Origin: Camelus bactrianus
Lineage: Eukaryota > Chordata > Mammalia > Artiodactyla > Camelidae
Length of the DNA: 64,000 bases
Assembly: GCF_048773025.1 (NCBI RefSeq)
Contig: NC_133547.1
Coordinates: 36,066,504 to 36,130,503, forward strand
Direction: 5' to 3'
Each line of letters opens with the position of its first letter. Position 1 is the stretch's first letter. The translations under genes and the position numbers were made by a program. A model generated the notes under the pieces. The model ran no database searches, was not told where the DNA came from, and was given only the letters and a program-made list of their open reading frames with translations. Below, piece by piece: positions 24,561-37,470 of the stretch.

Positions 24561-26004
24561 TTCTGGGTGGTTCTTAGTGTGGATTCAATATACATTTGTT
24601 AAAATATAAGACAATAAGTAATTATTTTCTTTATATGAAGTAATTAATTACTCACTAGCATATATAGCAGCTCTAAACTTACAAAAACAGTTTTATTACT
24701 TTTTTCCAAACTGAAATGTAACTGAAATGTTGTTGGTAAATACACCCAACACAGTTTTTTTTAAATTATAAGTTACATTTTTTTATTAGTTGTCATTTCA
24801 GTGGGAAGTCACATCATGCTCAGATGAAGGGAGAAATCAGTGCTGGCTGGTTCCCACTCTCTCAGCCCTACTGAATTATAAAACTACAAGAAGAGTGGGT
24901 CAGGCATCGCTGCTCTCATTATTGCCCTCCCACACCCATCCATCCCCTCTGCAGCTTTAGAGACCACTGGCCGGAGACTGTGTGACCCCACAATCTCTCA
25001 AGGTCTCTCTCTTTTATTTGCAACATGATGGGGGTGGATGAGGTGACTGGGGAGAACCCGATAAAGCCTTGTCAGTTTCCTGGAAAGCTATTTTCACAAA
25101 TTACATTTCCTAAAGCCGATCTCTGTAAGAGAAATTCTTAACAATTAATTCTTATAATAGTGACTGCACATAAAGGTTGACTTAGTTTATTTTAGGAATT
25201 ATCATATTACATCGATATGTTGTTAAATATTTCAGCAATGATAAGAAACATAGTTAGTTGAATATCCTATGTGTATTATCAAAAAGTTTTGAATGCTAAT
25301 ATTTGATAATCTGAAGGAAAAGTGTTAAGATTTATGAACATGTTTTGTTAGATTTTAATATATTTTCCTATTGTTTTATGTGTTTTTAATATTCTATAAT
25401 AAATTTCACTGATGACTACATAACGGTACAATAAAACAATATTATATATTAGAACATCAAAGTACATAGTAGTTGTCTGTATTTTTTTAAAAGCTGCTTT
25501 ATTTTGTTTAAATAAAAATGCATATTCATTTAGACAGAAATTTGATTTTAGAGGTCATTTTGTTTTGCAGTAGAAATAGTTTTATAGTAGAAATAACAGA
25601 AATGAGATTTTTGTAATGTGCTTTCCATTTGTGTTTCTTGTGCTTTTGTAAATGCTGCTGCCATTCTTTTGGCAATGTGATCCTGAGGTATATTTGGCAA
25701 TGTCCTATGGGGCAAATATCGAGAATAATATAATCTGACACTTAAATAACCGTAAATGACTAAATAAATGTCCAAGTCACCAGGGGAAAGAGAAGGTCAT
25801 AGACTCTGTATTTCAGCTGGCAGAGCAGGAATAAATTATGCCCCAGAGAATTCGGCTGTGTTCAAGGAGGCAGAGCATTACCTATGTTAACATATTGACA
25901 GAGGACAAAGAAAGGTTTAATTAACTCAATAGTTAACCTTAAAAGTTTAAAAGAATCTGCAACTGGAGAAGCAGTGTCAGATTCATTATCTCTTTGCAGT
26001 AGGG
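24561..26004. other. Unassigned AT-rich DNA
   Basis: No gene or repeat family is recognised. Confidence 0.4.
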
Positions 26005-26700
26005 GGTCATTCATTTGTGTGACAAATACGGAGCACCGACCATGTGACACACTTTCATGGTGTTTACAATCTAATTGGAGAAACTGAGATTAACAAAATT
26101 ATTAAACTAGCAATTGTGCAGTTACACAGCCACATACATGCAGTGCGCCATGAGAGCATTGAAGAGGGGAATCGGTCTTGGAGGTCAGGAAAGGGTGACC
26201 TAAGGATGTGACTCTAGCTGAGCGCTGATGGGTGAGGTCTTTTACTAGCTAATAAACAGAGGAGGGGAGGAGAAAGAATTTGGGCAGAGAGAAAATCGGG
26301 ACCCATACCTGCTGGTGGATGCAGCTTGTATGGCTGTGAGTAGAGAAGGAAAACCAGTGTGGTCGGACAGGGAAAAAGAAACAAGACAGAAGTGGGGATG
26401 TAGATGTGGATTACAGTCTTCAGAGCTTTGGACATATTTGAATACTTGACCTTCTCAAATGTAAAATCTTTCAATCTACAAATAAAAGCAGATAAAGTTT
26501 TAATTCTCTTTAGGATACTAGGTTGATACAATTTTTAACTATGAGGATATTTAAAAATTATTTTTGGTGCCAATGCTTTACGGTTTCCCAAGAACAAGCT
26601 ATCTAGCGAGAATGCCAACACTGGATGGGGCTTTGCTCATGCAAGGCACCGTAGGCCATGGTAAGCATTTTGGCCTTTATTTTAAGATAAAAGCAAGTAA
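26005..26700 (-). mobile_element. L2 LINE fragment, copy 1 of an adjacent pair
   Basis: It begins with a degenerate reverse-complemented L2 3' end ('gtcattcatttgtgtgacaa', then 'ttcatggtgtttacaatcta') and continues through 'ggtcaggaaagggtgaccta' to 'gtaggccatggtaagcattt', which is deeper L2 sequence. Confidence 0.6.
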
Positions 26701-26737
26701 TTCTGGTTTCTGAGAGAAAATTCTTTTTTTTCCCCCA

Positions 26738-27300
26738 GGAGCTTATATTCTACTAGGGGAATACCATCAGTAAACAAATCACCCAGTTTGCTAAGGAGGA
26801 AAAATGTTATGTTGTATTGGGTGCTCTCCAGGGAAAAGCTTTTGATACAGTAACATTTGAGTAGAGCCCTGAATGTGGTGACGGCTGAGCCGTGGTGGGA
26901 GGGGATATGACTTGTCTGCAAACTGCAAATGGGGCCAACGAGCCTAGAAAAGAGTAGACGAGGAGATAACTTGGTGGCCAAAATATGTATGGTCTTTTAA
27001 GTCATGAAAGGAAGTATTCTGAGTGAGATAAGAGAACTTTTGAAATTTGTTAGTAGAGACATTATACGACTTCTGTTTTTAAGGGACTATCAGGGTCACT
27101 TCAGCTTCTGTGAAGAGAAAGACTGTAGGGGAGCAGATTTTGAAATAGGAAGAGAAGTTAAGAGACTATTAGAGTGATGTAGAACATCAAAAACGGCTGT
27201 TAGAGCGAGGTATCAGCAGTGAAGGAGGTGAAGGGAATTGTAGACAAATTTGTTGAACAATTTTATTAAATAAGACAGCAGAGGAATGGGGAGGTAGACA
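26738..27300 (-). mobile_element. L2 LINE fragment, copy 2 of an adjacent pair
   Basis: It restarts at an earlier L2 position than where copy 1 ended ('aggagcttatattctactag', then 'acatttgagtagagccct', 'gtatggtcttttaagtcatg' and 'gactgtaggggagcagattt'). It is therefore a second, overlapping piece of the L2 3' region, either an independent insertion or a duplication. Confidence 0.6.
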
Positions 27301-28234
27301 TAGAAGGATGTCAGGGCAGTAGTGTGTGTGTGTGTTTGGGAGTGTTGCGCTAATTTAATATGCGACTAGCACATGTTTTATATGGATGGGAAGTGGGATG
27401 GAGACAGCCAGGGAAAGGGCAGGATGCTAAACAGGGGAGTCCTGAGAAAGAGACTATGGCAAAGACAAGGACAGAGGCAGATCTGTCCTGCCATGTCAAG
27501 CAAGTCCTAGACTTCGTGGTAGCAATTTCTATCCTCAATAAGATTAAAGCTGAGCTGATAGTCTCTTTTACTACTAAGCAAATTCTTACTTCTCTGCTGA
27601 AAATAAAACTAAAAATAATCCCAGCATTTTGCATGGGAAGGTTGTTTAGACAAATCAGAAATCTATTTTTCTATTTTCAAAAGACCTTGGACAATGAAAG
27701 CTTAATATTCTCTATATATACATAATCAGCATGCACACACAAACTCCCACTTTGCAAAATCTGAGGGGTAAAATACCAGTATATATTTGTGCAACCATTA
27801 GAAGGAGAGAGAAAACAAGGAAATCGTTGTCTTCTGCGATGTTACTGACTTTCTCCATAGTGTCTATATACATAAAAATATATTTTTTTCTTTTACCGTC
27901 CCTTTAGAGAACTCTAAATTTGAATCTATGTCCATGCCACATTCCTTAAATTACATCCTCTCAGGAGTCATATCATTGTTACTGAACTCTACCTTGGAGA
28001 GGTGTATTGTTAGTATCCATTCATGCCGAGGTGAGACAGTTGCTATAAAAAGTATCTATTTTGTCATTTTAGTAAACATACCTCTTTAGATCTTGAGAGT
28101 ACACAAGATTTTGTTAATATACAGTGCATTCAACACTATGCCAATTCAACTGTATTAATGTGATTATGTGATGTCATTTTTATAATGTAAAATTTTTAAC
28201 TTTCAAAGCTAATTAGTTGAGATCATATGTTTAC
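27301..28234. other. Unassigned DNA
   Basis: It holds a 121-codon plus-strand open frame (27,360-27,725) without any motif that I recognise and with a low-complexity lysine/isoleucine-rich C-terminal half; I treat it as chance. No repeat is recognised. Confidence 0.4.
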
Positions 28235-28300
28235 TTAGTAAAGAGCCTAGCATACTGAGGTGCTCAATAAATGGTAGTTATATTAATGATATTATCTTTG
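28235..28300 (+). repeat. MIR/L2-type 3' end fragment
   Basis: 'agagcctagcatactgaggt' followed by 'gctcaataaatggtagttat' matches the shared 3' end of MIR and L2 (…cctggcacatagtaggcgctcaataaatg). Confidence 0.65.
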
Positions 28301-30124
28301 CATATCAGAACAGAGTGTCAGTCATATGTAATATAGTTATATAACAAAGACATCAAAATCTCTAAATTTCTAAATGAACTTAGTATGATGAAGATGGATT
28401 TTCAATGTTTGGAACTATAAAATTTATTCTCAATTATATACAACTTGATTGTTGTATAGCTAAAGAGAAATTCCAAATATTAAACACAAAATAAGGAAAA
28501 CATTAAGACACTATTTGAAATAATACAAAAGTTAATTCATATTTTATTTATCCTAAGCTGTCTTCCATTTATTGTATTTAGGGTATCTATACTTAATTTT
28601 GCACCATATTTGAGTTCTGGCACAGAGCTATCACCAAAGTATTCACTTATTTTCATTGGCTTACCACCCAGGAGGATCAGGTGTTAACAAATACAGAAAA
28701 CAGTATTATTATTCAGAGTTTTCAAACTGCTATTAAATTCATAGTGTTTTTCAAATTGAAGTATTTCATTTTTAAATTTCACTTACAATTTATTCAACGT
28801 CGGTCAATTTTAGATTGATCCAGTACTTGTGTGTGTTTAAAGTATGTGGTGTCTGTATAACGTGTTGTTGGTCTGTGCGAATATTTTTTCAGCATGAGAA
28901 TTAACTCTCTGAGATAGAGGAGGTGGATGAAGGCTGCCCTGAGCGGGGCTGGGCTCTGCCCTTCTGTGGAACCTGTTATAATTCCAGGTGTAATGTCCTG
29001 CCTCTGACCAGGCGTAAGGAGTCCACCAGAATATAATTGAATTCAAAGTCCCTTTGATATTCTCTTATTCATCTTGAATTTTAAAACCCAAAGGCCTTAT
29101 CACTGGGGTATTTAAAGGGACAGCATGGGTATGTGTGCAGTGAGCTGAAGTTTTATACAAAAATCCTAAGGAAATTTCAAAATGAAATTTGAATTTTTTA
29201 TGCCTCATTATTATGTATTTCTCATTAACATCCATGCTATTTTTCCTCTTGTTCAACAATAATAAACTTTCAGACATATTTCCTTCTATTTATGGCTTTT
29301 TCCTGATGAACAGTAGCATTGAATACACACACATGTACAATTTAAACTATCACTTGGTGAATGAAACCTTTGCTTTCTTCAGGAAAGCAGCTTGTGCAGT
29401 TTAAACAGAATATCTATGTGGGCCCAGGACACTGAACACCAGTCACCACACTGCGAACAGTGAGATGATTTCAGGTATTTTACAGACACCAAATAAGAAA
29501 AAGACAGCACCTGTCCTATAGGTATAGTAGTTACGTGATCAACAGATGAAAATAACATGATTTGAGACTATTCAAGCGCATTTGAATAAACATCCAGAGT
29601 AAAGATGGAGAATGTGAGGTTTCATACAATAAATACGTTCACTGGATGTGCAGAGTAGTGTGTGACCAGGAGTATGCTATTCTTCCTGGAATCCAAACAT
29701 GTTAAAAAATTTATTCATATAAAAAATGTGTGGGCAATAAAAAATTAATTCCTACCCTGTGTCTAGATTCCCCCTGAATTATCTTTTAGAGTTTATTGTA
29801 TTCATCAATTTATCTAACTCTATTTCAAAACTTACCATCATTACAATGAACGCCTGCCTAGGGGAGTATAGAAAACTGACCCCTAATTCAAGATTAAAGT
29901 GAATTCTGCAAATACTGCCTAGCTTCTATGTGTTCTTACTCTACCTTCACACAGACTGCTACCTCTGGCAGTCGCGTAAATACGTTCTAGACAAACAAAG
30001 GAAAAGTCTCTGTTACACTGAATTTAAACTAGTTTAATGTATTTCAAAGAATCACTTCAAAAAATCTGATTTTATGGTCTTGGAGTCATTTTTCATTGTC
30101 TTGCTCTGAACTCACATCTGATAT
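28301..30124. other. Unassigned AT-rich DNA
   Basis: No gene or repeat family is recognised. Confidence 0.4.
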
Positions 30125-30220
30125 GACAGGAGATCCTGCTGACTCTACATTGAGAGCATCATTGACCATTTCCGCTAGTTCTGCTGATTCCACCCTGGTC
30201 CAAACCACCATCATCTAGTG
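30125..30220 (+). mobile_element. L2 LINE fragment
   Basis: 'gattccaccctggtccaaac' followed by 'caccatcatctagtgg' closely matches the L2 block 'accctggtccaagccaccatcatc'. The preceding 'gatcctgctgactctacatt' fits the same consensus. Confidence 0.7.
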
Positions 30221-31514
30221 GTGGAAGGAGCCCAAAGTCCCTTTGTAAGGGGACAGAGAAACCGCTGAAGATAGTCTTACTGTGCACCACATGAATGTAT
30301 TTTTTAAATATTTGAAAATTCCCACTTACGTTTCCCTTTTTTCTAGTCTTCAGGGTTCTATATAACATATTTAAGAGCAATACCAATCCAATGTTGTTCA
30401 AGCAGGTGGACACTGGACATCCTGCTTATTTTGGTGGTTGGTAGCATACAGAGCACAGCAGAGCCCAATGGCCAAAAGAAATAGCAGGAAATTCAGTTTT
30501 ACTTGGAAGTCATCAGTGATCTTCTCAGCTATTTACACCCCTATGAAAGGCATATTTTGCAAAGTAAACTTGAGCATTAATGTCTACTTTGAATAACAAA
30601 TGTTTATTCAAAAACAATTATCGATGTAACATAAAAAGAGAAAATCTAAAGTCACTCCCAAGAAAATAACTTTAATGACTTTTAATATCTTACTGTTTGT
30701 TTTTTGAGGGATTATCAGCCTCTTCAAACATCTGGCATTTGTGTTTATGTAAAGAATTCTTATTTGGGTGTTATTTAATTAGAATCAAACAATTCCAATG
30801 TCTCTCACTAGCACTTGAATAATCCATGCCAAGTGAGTACATAGTCAACACACTTTAAACACTGATTTGTAAACACTGGAAATCATAGTAATTCTTTCCT
30901 TAAAGACACAAAGTTTTCAAGGAAGATTTTTATATTCACACAAAAATTAATGATTTAATTTTTCTATATTTAAATTCCATATAAAATTTGTGGGGTGGAT
31001 GCCATAAATTAGGAGGATTGTTCACTATCTAGTCCTCAATTCTTGTGTTTCATACAATACATACAATAAGAGGTTCCTTTCTTTATTAGCAACATAGTCT
31101 GAAAATACAACTAACCTTTGATAAAACTGAGTTTGCTTCATCATAAATGTATAGTATAGAATACATAAATATAATAAGATTATAAGGAAAATCAATAACA
31201 ATGTTAAAATATATTGAAGATTTTAACAAATTTGGGAGAAAATGCTAAAACATACCACTAATTTTCTTTTTTGTATTTTCTTTCCATCTTACTTTTTCCA
31301 CAATACAGTGTATTTATTTCATTATCAGAAAGGAATAATAAACCGATCATTTAGCAAACTAAACAAAATCAGCTGATGCTCAGTTCAGTTGACATATAAT
31401 TGCTTATTTTTGGCACATGTGGTCTGTTTGAAACAGTGTTTATATTTAGACACATTAGCAAATGGTTCCTATTTCTTTCCTATCGCTAACAATAGTAAGT
31501 ATAATAACGCAGAC
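30221..31514. other. Unassigned AT-rich DNA
   Basis: No gene or repeat family is recognised. Confidence 0.4.
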
Positions 31515-31700
31515 AACTATAGCAGCTAACGTGTACTGCCTCCATTCTACTCAGCTAGTGTTGTTCCAAAAAGTTCACATGTATCTGCTCATTTAATTCT
31601 CACAACAATATGTTACAATTATTATTCCCATTTTACAGATGAGAAAACTGAGGTAAGAGAGAGAATTTAACTTAACCAAGGTCACAGCGAGGAGTGGTTA
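31515..31700 (-). repeat. MIR SINE, nearly complete core
   Basis: 'cacatgtatctgctcattta', 'attctcacaacaatatg', 'ttattcccattttacagatg', 'agaaaactgaggtaagagag' and 'ccaaggtcacagc' run in the exact order of the reverse-complemented MIR consensus. Confidence 0.92.
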
Positions 31701-32198
31701 AAAAAAAGAAAAGAAAAGAACTTTTAAACTAATGACTGTTTTTTCTAATTCCACCTTAATGGCTATGTGCATGTTTTTGGAAACATCTCTAAAGCAGACA
31801 CATTATTGCACACGTGTAATATATGATTTTCTTGGGCTTGTTTTTAAAAGTTTGACAGAGACCCTAATAGAAATGCTTTTATTTGAAGTCTGGGTACTGG
31901 TTATATGAATCTCAAAAAAACTTTAGAAAGGCTTTTAGTGTATATTAAATGTTTGTACCTAATTAATACGTTATATTTGAGAATATATATGTTAGAATAA
32001 CAAATAATAAAGTAACATTTATATGTTATAATACTTTCTATCTAATCTTTTTAGAGATAATAAGTTTTGCAAACAAAGTAACTTTTATGCTGGGTGTAAC
32101 ACCTGGAGTTAAAGAAATCTGTGTTAATAAAAAAGAGATGTATAACACACTATATAATTTATTCATTTAATTATTTCAGTAATTTATTTGATAGACAC
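31701..32198. other. Unassigned AT-rich DNA
   Basis: No gene or repeat family is recognised. Confidence 0.4.
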
Positions 32199-32702
32199 TG
32201 TATTCGTTATCTGCTGCTGCTTAATGCATGACCCTAAAATTGAGCAGATTGAAACAATAGTTATAAGGTCATGGTTTCTATAGGGCAGGGATCTGGGCCC
32301 AGTTCAACTACGTGCCTCTGAGTGGGGATCTCACAGAGCAGCAGTGGAGGCGCTGACCAGGGCTGCAGTCCTCACAAGGCTCTACTAGGGGAGAACCGGC
32401 TTCCAGAATCACTCGCATGGTGGCTGGCAGGTCTCAGGACTTCGCTGGCTGTTGGCCAGAGACATCAGCTCCCTGCCCCGGGGCAGAGCACAGTGGAGCA
32501 CCTGGCCTCCCTCAGAGTGAGTGAGGAAGGGAGTAAAAGAGGACACGTGAGATGGAAGCCCCAGTCAATTTGTAAACCAGTTCCCTCACTTTTTTCATAT
32601 TCTGTGCCTCTGAAGCAAGCCGCTATCTCCAACGGGCGTTTCACGAGTGTCGACAGTAGCAGGAGGGACCATTAGGGGCCGTTTTAGAGGCTGCTTATTA
32701 TA
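32199..32702 (-). mobile_element. ERVL-type LTR (LTR33/LTR16-like group)
   Basis: It starts TGTATTCG and contains 'gcagtcctcacaaggctcta', 'cttcgctggctgttggccag' and, near the end, 'cattaggggccgttttagag', the order of the same reverse-complemented LTR group as at 18.7 and 23.7 kb. A 117-codon open frame runs through it but is an LTR artefact. Its family differs from the LTR at 34.7-35.2 kb. Confidence 0.75.
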
Positions 32703-32719
32703 GGGCATTTTTTATAGTA

Positions 32720-34717
32720 AAGTAAGTGATTCAAACTGAAATGCTAAGAAAGGGGTGGACACTATCTGTTCAGTTCTTGGTAGTCCAAGGTCATCTCACT
32801 CTTTGCCGCCACACTGGCTGCTGAAAGCACTGCGGGCAAGGAGATTTATACTCACCTGTTGCGGTTCTTGGATACTTTCTCCTATTCCCGTACGGCCCTA
32901 GTCAATCTACATTGTTTGACAGTTAGCAGTCTTGGCAAGGGTCATAGATTTACTGGTTCCCAGTTGATGTATCCTCTCAGCACTTGTTTAATTATTCTAA
33001 CCAACCCAGTGGTGGAATCCACCAATAGAGGTTTGTAGAGTTTGAACTTGTAGGGTATCAATGCCTACTATGTTCTATGCTATTGGAAAGATAAAAATCT
33101 GGTCTTCTCATGGCAAAGAACTCCCAATTTTCTGTGTCAAAGGGACCTTCCTAACCATCGCTGTTTGCCCTCTGTAAGCACTGATGGAGCTGAAGGGGTC
33201 AGGAAACTTCTGAGGGTTACCGTTATTAGGGTACATTCAACTCCAGTATCAACCAGATACTTCTGTTTATTTCTGGAGGTAATTTTGGCTTGCATCTTAT
33301 ACTCAGCATGTGGGAGGCACCTACACCAGATAAGACTGTGTCCCTGCGGCCCCTGCCGGATTCAGTCGGGCTGCAGGCAGGTCTGCACTGTCGTCCAGGT
33401 TTTGAGGCTCTCCACAGGCTGACCACACCGTGTTGTGTTTCTGTTCTGGGGTACCAGCAGCAATGAGGTCAAGCCACACTTGCTTCTGGGTTACTTTTAC
33501 TGGACACGTTACTGCCAGTTGGGATAGGCTTTTGGCTTCTTGAGTTCCTTCTCTGTCTCAGGTCTTCCCCATATTACGTACCTGTACCCGGGATTTTACA
33601 GTTTCCCTCAGATCAGCAATGGGTTACCCAGTTTTAGAAATGCCTTGTCCCAGGACTGGGCTCAGCATGGATAGCGGTGTCCTGGAGTATTGTGGCTTTT
33701 ATTCCTGCAGTGAATGTAGACCAATTAGGGCCTTCAAAGACAGGGCCTTAGATGACTTTTCTCATTCCCAACTCCCTAAGACTTTGTTGCAAGTCCTCTA
33801 AAGATATCCAGGGTCCCACATGCCCAGGGAGAGCCTCCTCATGGGGCCAGTTGTTCCTGTAGTCTAGAATAACCCAGTCAGAAGGGAATCCCCTAAGGGA
33901 ATCCTCTAAGTGCCATGCAGGTGCTTCTGGAGGGCAGGGTGTGCAGTGATATTACTCATTTCTCTGACTCCTGCCCAGTCATAGGAATTCCATTGCCCCC
34001 AGCATCCCACAGCTGCACGGATCATGCCTGGATACTTCCCCTGGCCTGTTGCTGGGTCTTGGCAGCTCTGTCAGTAAGCTCAGCAGGAGTGTATTCTCTC
34101 ACCACGAACATTATGTGAATTGGGGGCTGCCCCATTGGTGGAGGTTGTTTTGGGTTTGTGTTGCATTAGGGGTCTGATGGCACAGGGTGCTTTGTCCATT
34201 GAGCTGTCAATCACAACATCATCCTCTTGGTTCTCCTCACTTTCCCAAGGATCCCACCTCTTAGCATCCCAGTCGGGCTTTGTCACAAGCACTCAGACCT
34301 TAATCTGCAGCAGGCCATACCCTCCTAGTTTCGCAGATGGCACACGAAGGTGTCCAACTTATTTTCCTGCTCTCCCACCTGGTCTGCCAGCCCCAGCACT
34401 AGCAGGGTAGTGGACAACTGCACATCCTTCTCTAACCTCAGCTCTTCTGCCTGCTTTTCTCGAGTTTCAACCTCTAGTTGGGCATCAGTGACCAACCGCC
34501 TGCTCTCAGTCGAGGCCAGCCCCCAGCTCACTTCCCTTCTTTGTGGTAGTGGTTGTGCAGTTCCTCAAACAAGTGCTTTAGACCAGCTGATGTTCTGAGG
34601 ACATCCCTGTACGCACGTGTGGTCCACAAGCATCTAGCATGTGGGTTGATGATCAACATAGGATTTCCCCCGCGGTTGCTTCTTTCCCAAGGTCCATTTC
34701 TGGGGTCTCCTCCAATT
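32720..34717 (-). mobile_element. Partial ERV internal region (gag-pro and possibly start of pol)
   Basis: Read on the minus strand away from the LTR at 34.72-35.23 kb, there is a gag-like stretch (about 34.6-33.9 kb) with a charged coiled-coil-like segment and a W-D-rich segment resembling the ERVL/Fv1 gag group, then a retroviral aspartic-protease-like Asp-Thr-Gly block near 33.2-33.3 kb. Homology fades by about 32.7 kb, so most of pol and any second LTR are absent. The element is broken (many breaks) and non-coding. Class is uncertain: gag points to ERVL, while the sequence after the LTR looks more like class I. Confidence 0.6.
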
Positions 34718-35230
34718 GTTAGTTCACAAACTGGGCCCCAAACACAGAGGGGAAGAAGAGACCAAAGACAGAGGCAAACCACACCAGCTTGGTAGGCGGC
34801 AGGCTTACGAAGCAAGGGAACTTACGTATGAGGCTTGTCTTAGGTGGTCACAAGATGTGTAGCTCTTTGCACCCAAGCTCCAGAATTTAAAAGACTATAC
34901 AGAGGCCTTAAATGGGTTCAGTCACACATACCATCCAGATGGTCTCAACAATACATTGTTCTTTCAAGTCTGCTTCCTTGAAAATGGCTCCCACTGTGAG
35001 AGCAGTGGGCAGAAGGTACATTTCAAAGACAGGGGAGGGGATGAGGAGCCTCCAGTTGCCCAGGTCCAGCTTGAGGGTCAACCAGTGTCATGTCCTCTCA
35101 ATGACCTGCTCCAACAGTGGGAAATATCCAGCATAAAATATGCCCAAGATAAGACAGCTGATGAATTTTGTAGTACACTAAGTTCTACAGAGCACCCAAG
35201 GGCTCCGGTCTCGCATTGCACATTAAGACA
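34718..35230 (-). mobile_element. LTR of the partial antisense ERV
   Basis: On the minus strand this interval runs from TGTCTTAA to ..TAACA, with a pyrimidine-rich U5-like stretch before its 3' end. It is followed by a TTGGAGG-type segment, which is where a primer-binding site would be, and then by gag-like sequence. This placement makes it the 5' LTR. Its length, about 513 bp, is usual for LTRs. The family is not identified. Confidence 0.55.
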
Positions 35231-37199
35231 GCTTTAGGCATCCTGAGTCTGTTGCCTGTCTAAATCTCCTTTTATCTATGTCAGTCGCAGGATTGTTTTA
35301 TTATTTCCCTAGTTTTCCACTATGAAAAGTTAAATTAAGGATATGCCCACATCATGTATTTCCCAAGGACAAATCTTCACGCAGAGACAGTATTATCTAA
35401 ATTCCTACGGACATAGGAAATAGCTCTCCAATATTTGTAAGCCCACTTCTTCCACAATGGGAGAAGTGCTAAACCTTTATTTATGTAGTTTACTTAATTT
35501 TTTAAATTTCTTACTAATTAGAACTCTGTATATGATGCATACCTAATGAAACCATGTAGGCTTTATTTCTCTCTATCCATCTGTCTACCTATTATCTACT
35601 TCCCTAATTTGATGTGTATATAGAAGTGAGAAATTTAAATGATATGTGTGACTAAGACAGAGAGATACAATTCAAGATGAATGCCATTGAGATTGTTTAT
35701 CTCTCTCTCTCTTTTTTTTTTTTTTTTCTTTTGTTCCTGTTCAGCTTAACGCTTAGGCTCCTTTCTTTATCATGGCTGCATGAACCCTGTATCATATTTA
35801 GAGGTCAGAATCTTAAACAAAATAAAATGAAATAAAAGAAAATAAAAGCCTCCAGGAATAATGAGGGGAAGGAGGTCAGTATTAGAGCATGCTGGAAAAT
35901 ATTTCAGATTACATCCTTTTTATAAATTTTCTGTTACTTAATAGCAAGACTTTTGATTAGTTTAAAATAATGTAGAGATACTTGCAAATATGTCTGATTT
36001 CTCCAGGTTTACTTTTTTTACTTCCAAAGGAAAGCATGTTTTCAAATGTCTAATAAAGCTTTTTAAATGTATAGTCACAGATGTTATTTCTAAAGGCTGC
36101 ATTTAATTTCTGCCTGATTTGAAAAATTGTATTTTTTATGCAAAGGCACATCAGGAGAACAAACTGTGCAAATATAAGGCAGAGATTATTGTGCGCCTAA
36201 GTGATACCACAGAAAACATGGTTTTCAGTAATTGTAAAAGCAAAATGACACGTGCTAGAAAAAGAAAGTATCATATAACAATTCATAACAGGTATAAATA
36301 TAGTGACCTTGACATAGTCCTCACCTTACAATCATTCTGGCTTCTGGTTTCCTTTCATTAGAGGACATGCATAATTTGAATTATACTATGAATCTACATA
36401 AATGCAATTGATGTAACTATAAAAATGAATTTAAATTGTGCTGAATGGTGTTCCAAATATACCTAAAATATCTAAAAGTGTAAAAGTTAGAAGATATTTA
36501 TAAGGAATGGTGGAGAATGTTGGAAAAACTTACCTGTATGTCAAAGTGATTTTAAATTATTAAGTGAAAATAAATTCCACATTAGTAAGACATCAAAAAA
36601 CCCATTGTTAACATGAATTACATATAAAGGACATCCTTACTGTGGGTAAAACCTAATGTTATTTTTCAACTTATGAATTCAACAAGATAGTGTATTTGCA
36701 TCAGTGTGAATCCTCATGGTAGGTCCTAAGTAAATACTATCTTCTTTTTCTTACAGAAAAAACAAACAAAAAAAATGTCCAGGAAGTTACAGTGTTTTAA
36801 GAAATGCTAATTATCTAGAAACTAGAATTAGTATGGTTGGCCACACTAAGGCAAAGCATTAGAATACTCCAATTGTGAAGTGGGTCCAGGTCTGGTAGAC
36901 TTTCTTACAACAAAATATTTTTATTTCTTTGACCTGCAGGATAACCACTGTGATCCCCAAATTTGGTGATTCATTGATGACTTTTAAAATACAAGATAGG
37001 CACCAATGTATGTTAATTTCATTAAGTTTTGCTTTTGACTGTATTTCAATTGTGCGATTATAAGTAAAAGAGTGCATTTTGCCTTTGATATTTTTGGAAA
37101 ATGTATCAATTACTACATGAACATTTGGCTTCATAAATATTTCTGGAATTCTGTATTGCTGGCTTTCTATTGAACTGACTGTTTCTTGATCATGGTGAA
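35231..37199. other. Unassigned AT-rich DNA with a CT/poly-T tract
   Basis: A CT repeat followed by 16 T spans about 35,699-35,727. A weak MIR-like segment may lie at 36,700-36,770. No gene is recognised. Confidence 0.4.
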
Positions 37200-37470
37200 G
37201 CAATAAAGCAGAGTGATTTAAAAGCTTGAAGTTTGAAGTCAGGAAGGCAAATTTTAACCCCGCTTGGTATGCTTGAGTGAATTATATAATCTCTCCTCAA
37301 GGTGTATTTGGACAAATCTTTAATCTGTTTATCATTCAGTTTCTCAACAGGAAATGAAAATAATAACGCTTTTCGGCACATGGGAATGTCATCCCTGGAT
37401 TAAATGAGATTGTGCTTAGCACAGGATTTGTCACGTAGTGCTTCAGCATTCTTAGCTGTTATTAGACTTG
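37200..37470 (+). repeat. MIR SINE, near full length
   Basis: 'gagtgatttaaaagcttgaa', 'tttgaagtcaggaaggcaaa', 'cagtttctcaacaggaaatg', 'ggattaaatgagattgtgct' and 'tcttagctgttattag' follow the MIR consensus from its tRNA-related 5' end to its 3' end. Confidence 0.8.

Noticed and set aside
27360-27725. 121-codon plus-strand open frame
   Set aside because: No recognisable domain, and no splice or promoter context that I could support; the C-terminal half is low-complexity Lys/Ile-rich. The length is within chance for AT-rich DNA scanned in six frames.
32322-32675. 117-codon plus-strand open frame, relatively GC-rich
   Set aside because: It lies entirely within an ERVL-type LTR, which explains its composition.
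32720-35230. Domesticated gag (Fv1-like) host gene
   Set aside because: The gag-like region is broken and no intact long frame spans it, so a host gene is not supported; it is listed as a fossil.
36859-37203. 114-codon minus-strand open frame
   Set aside because: No known motif; AT-rich and adjoining a MIR copy. Treated as chance.
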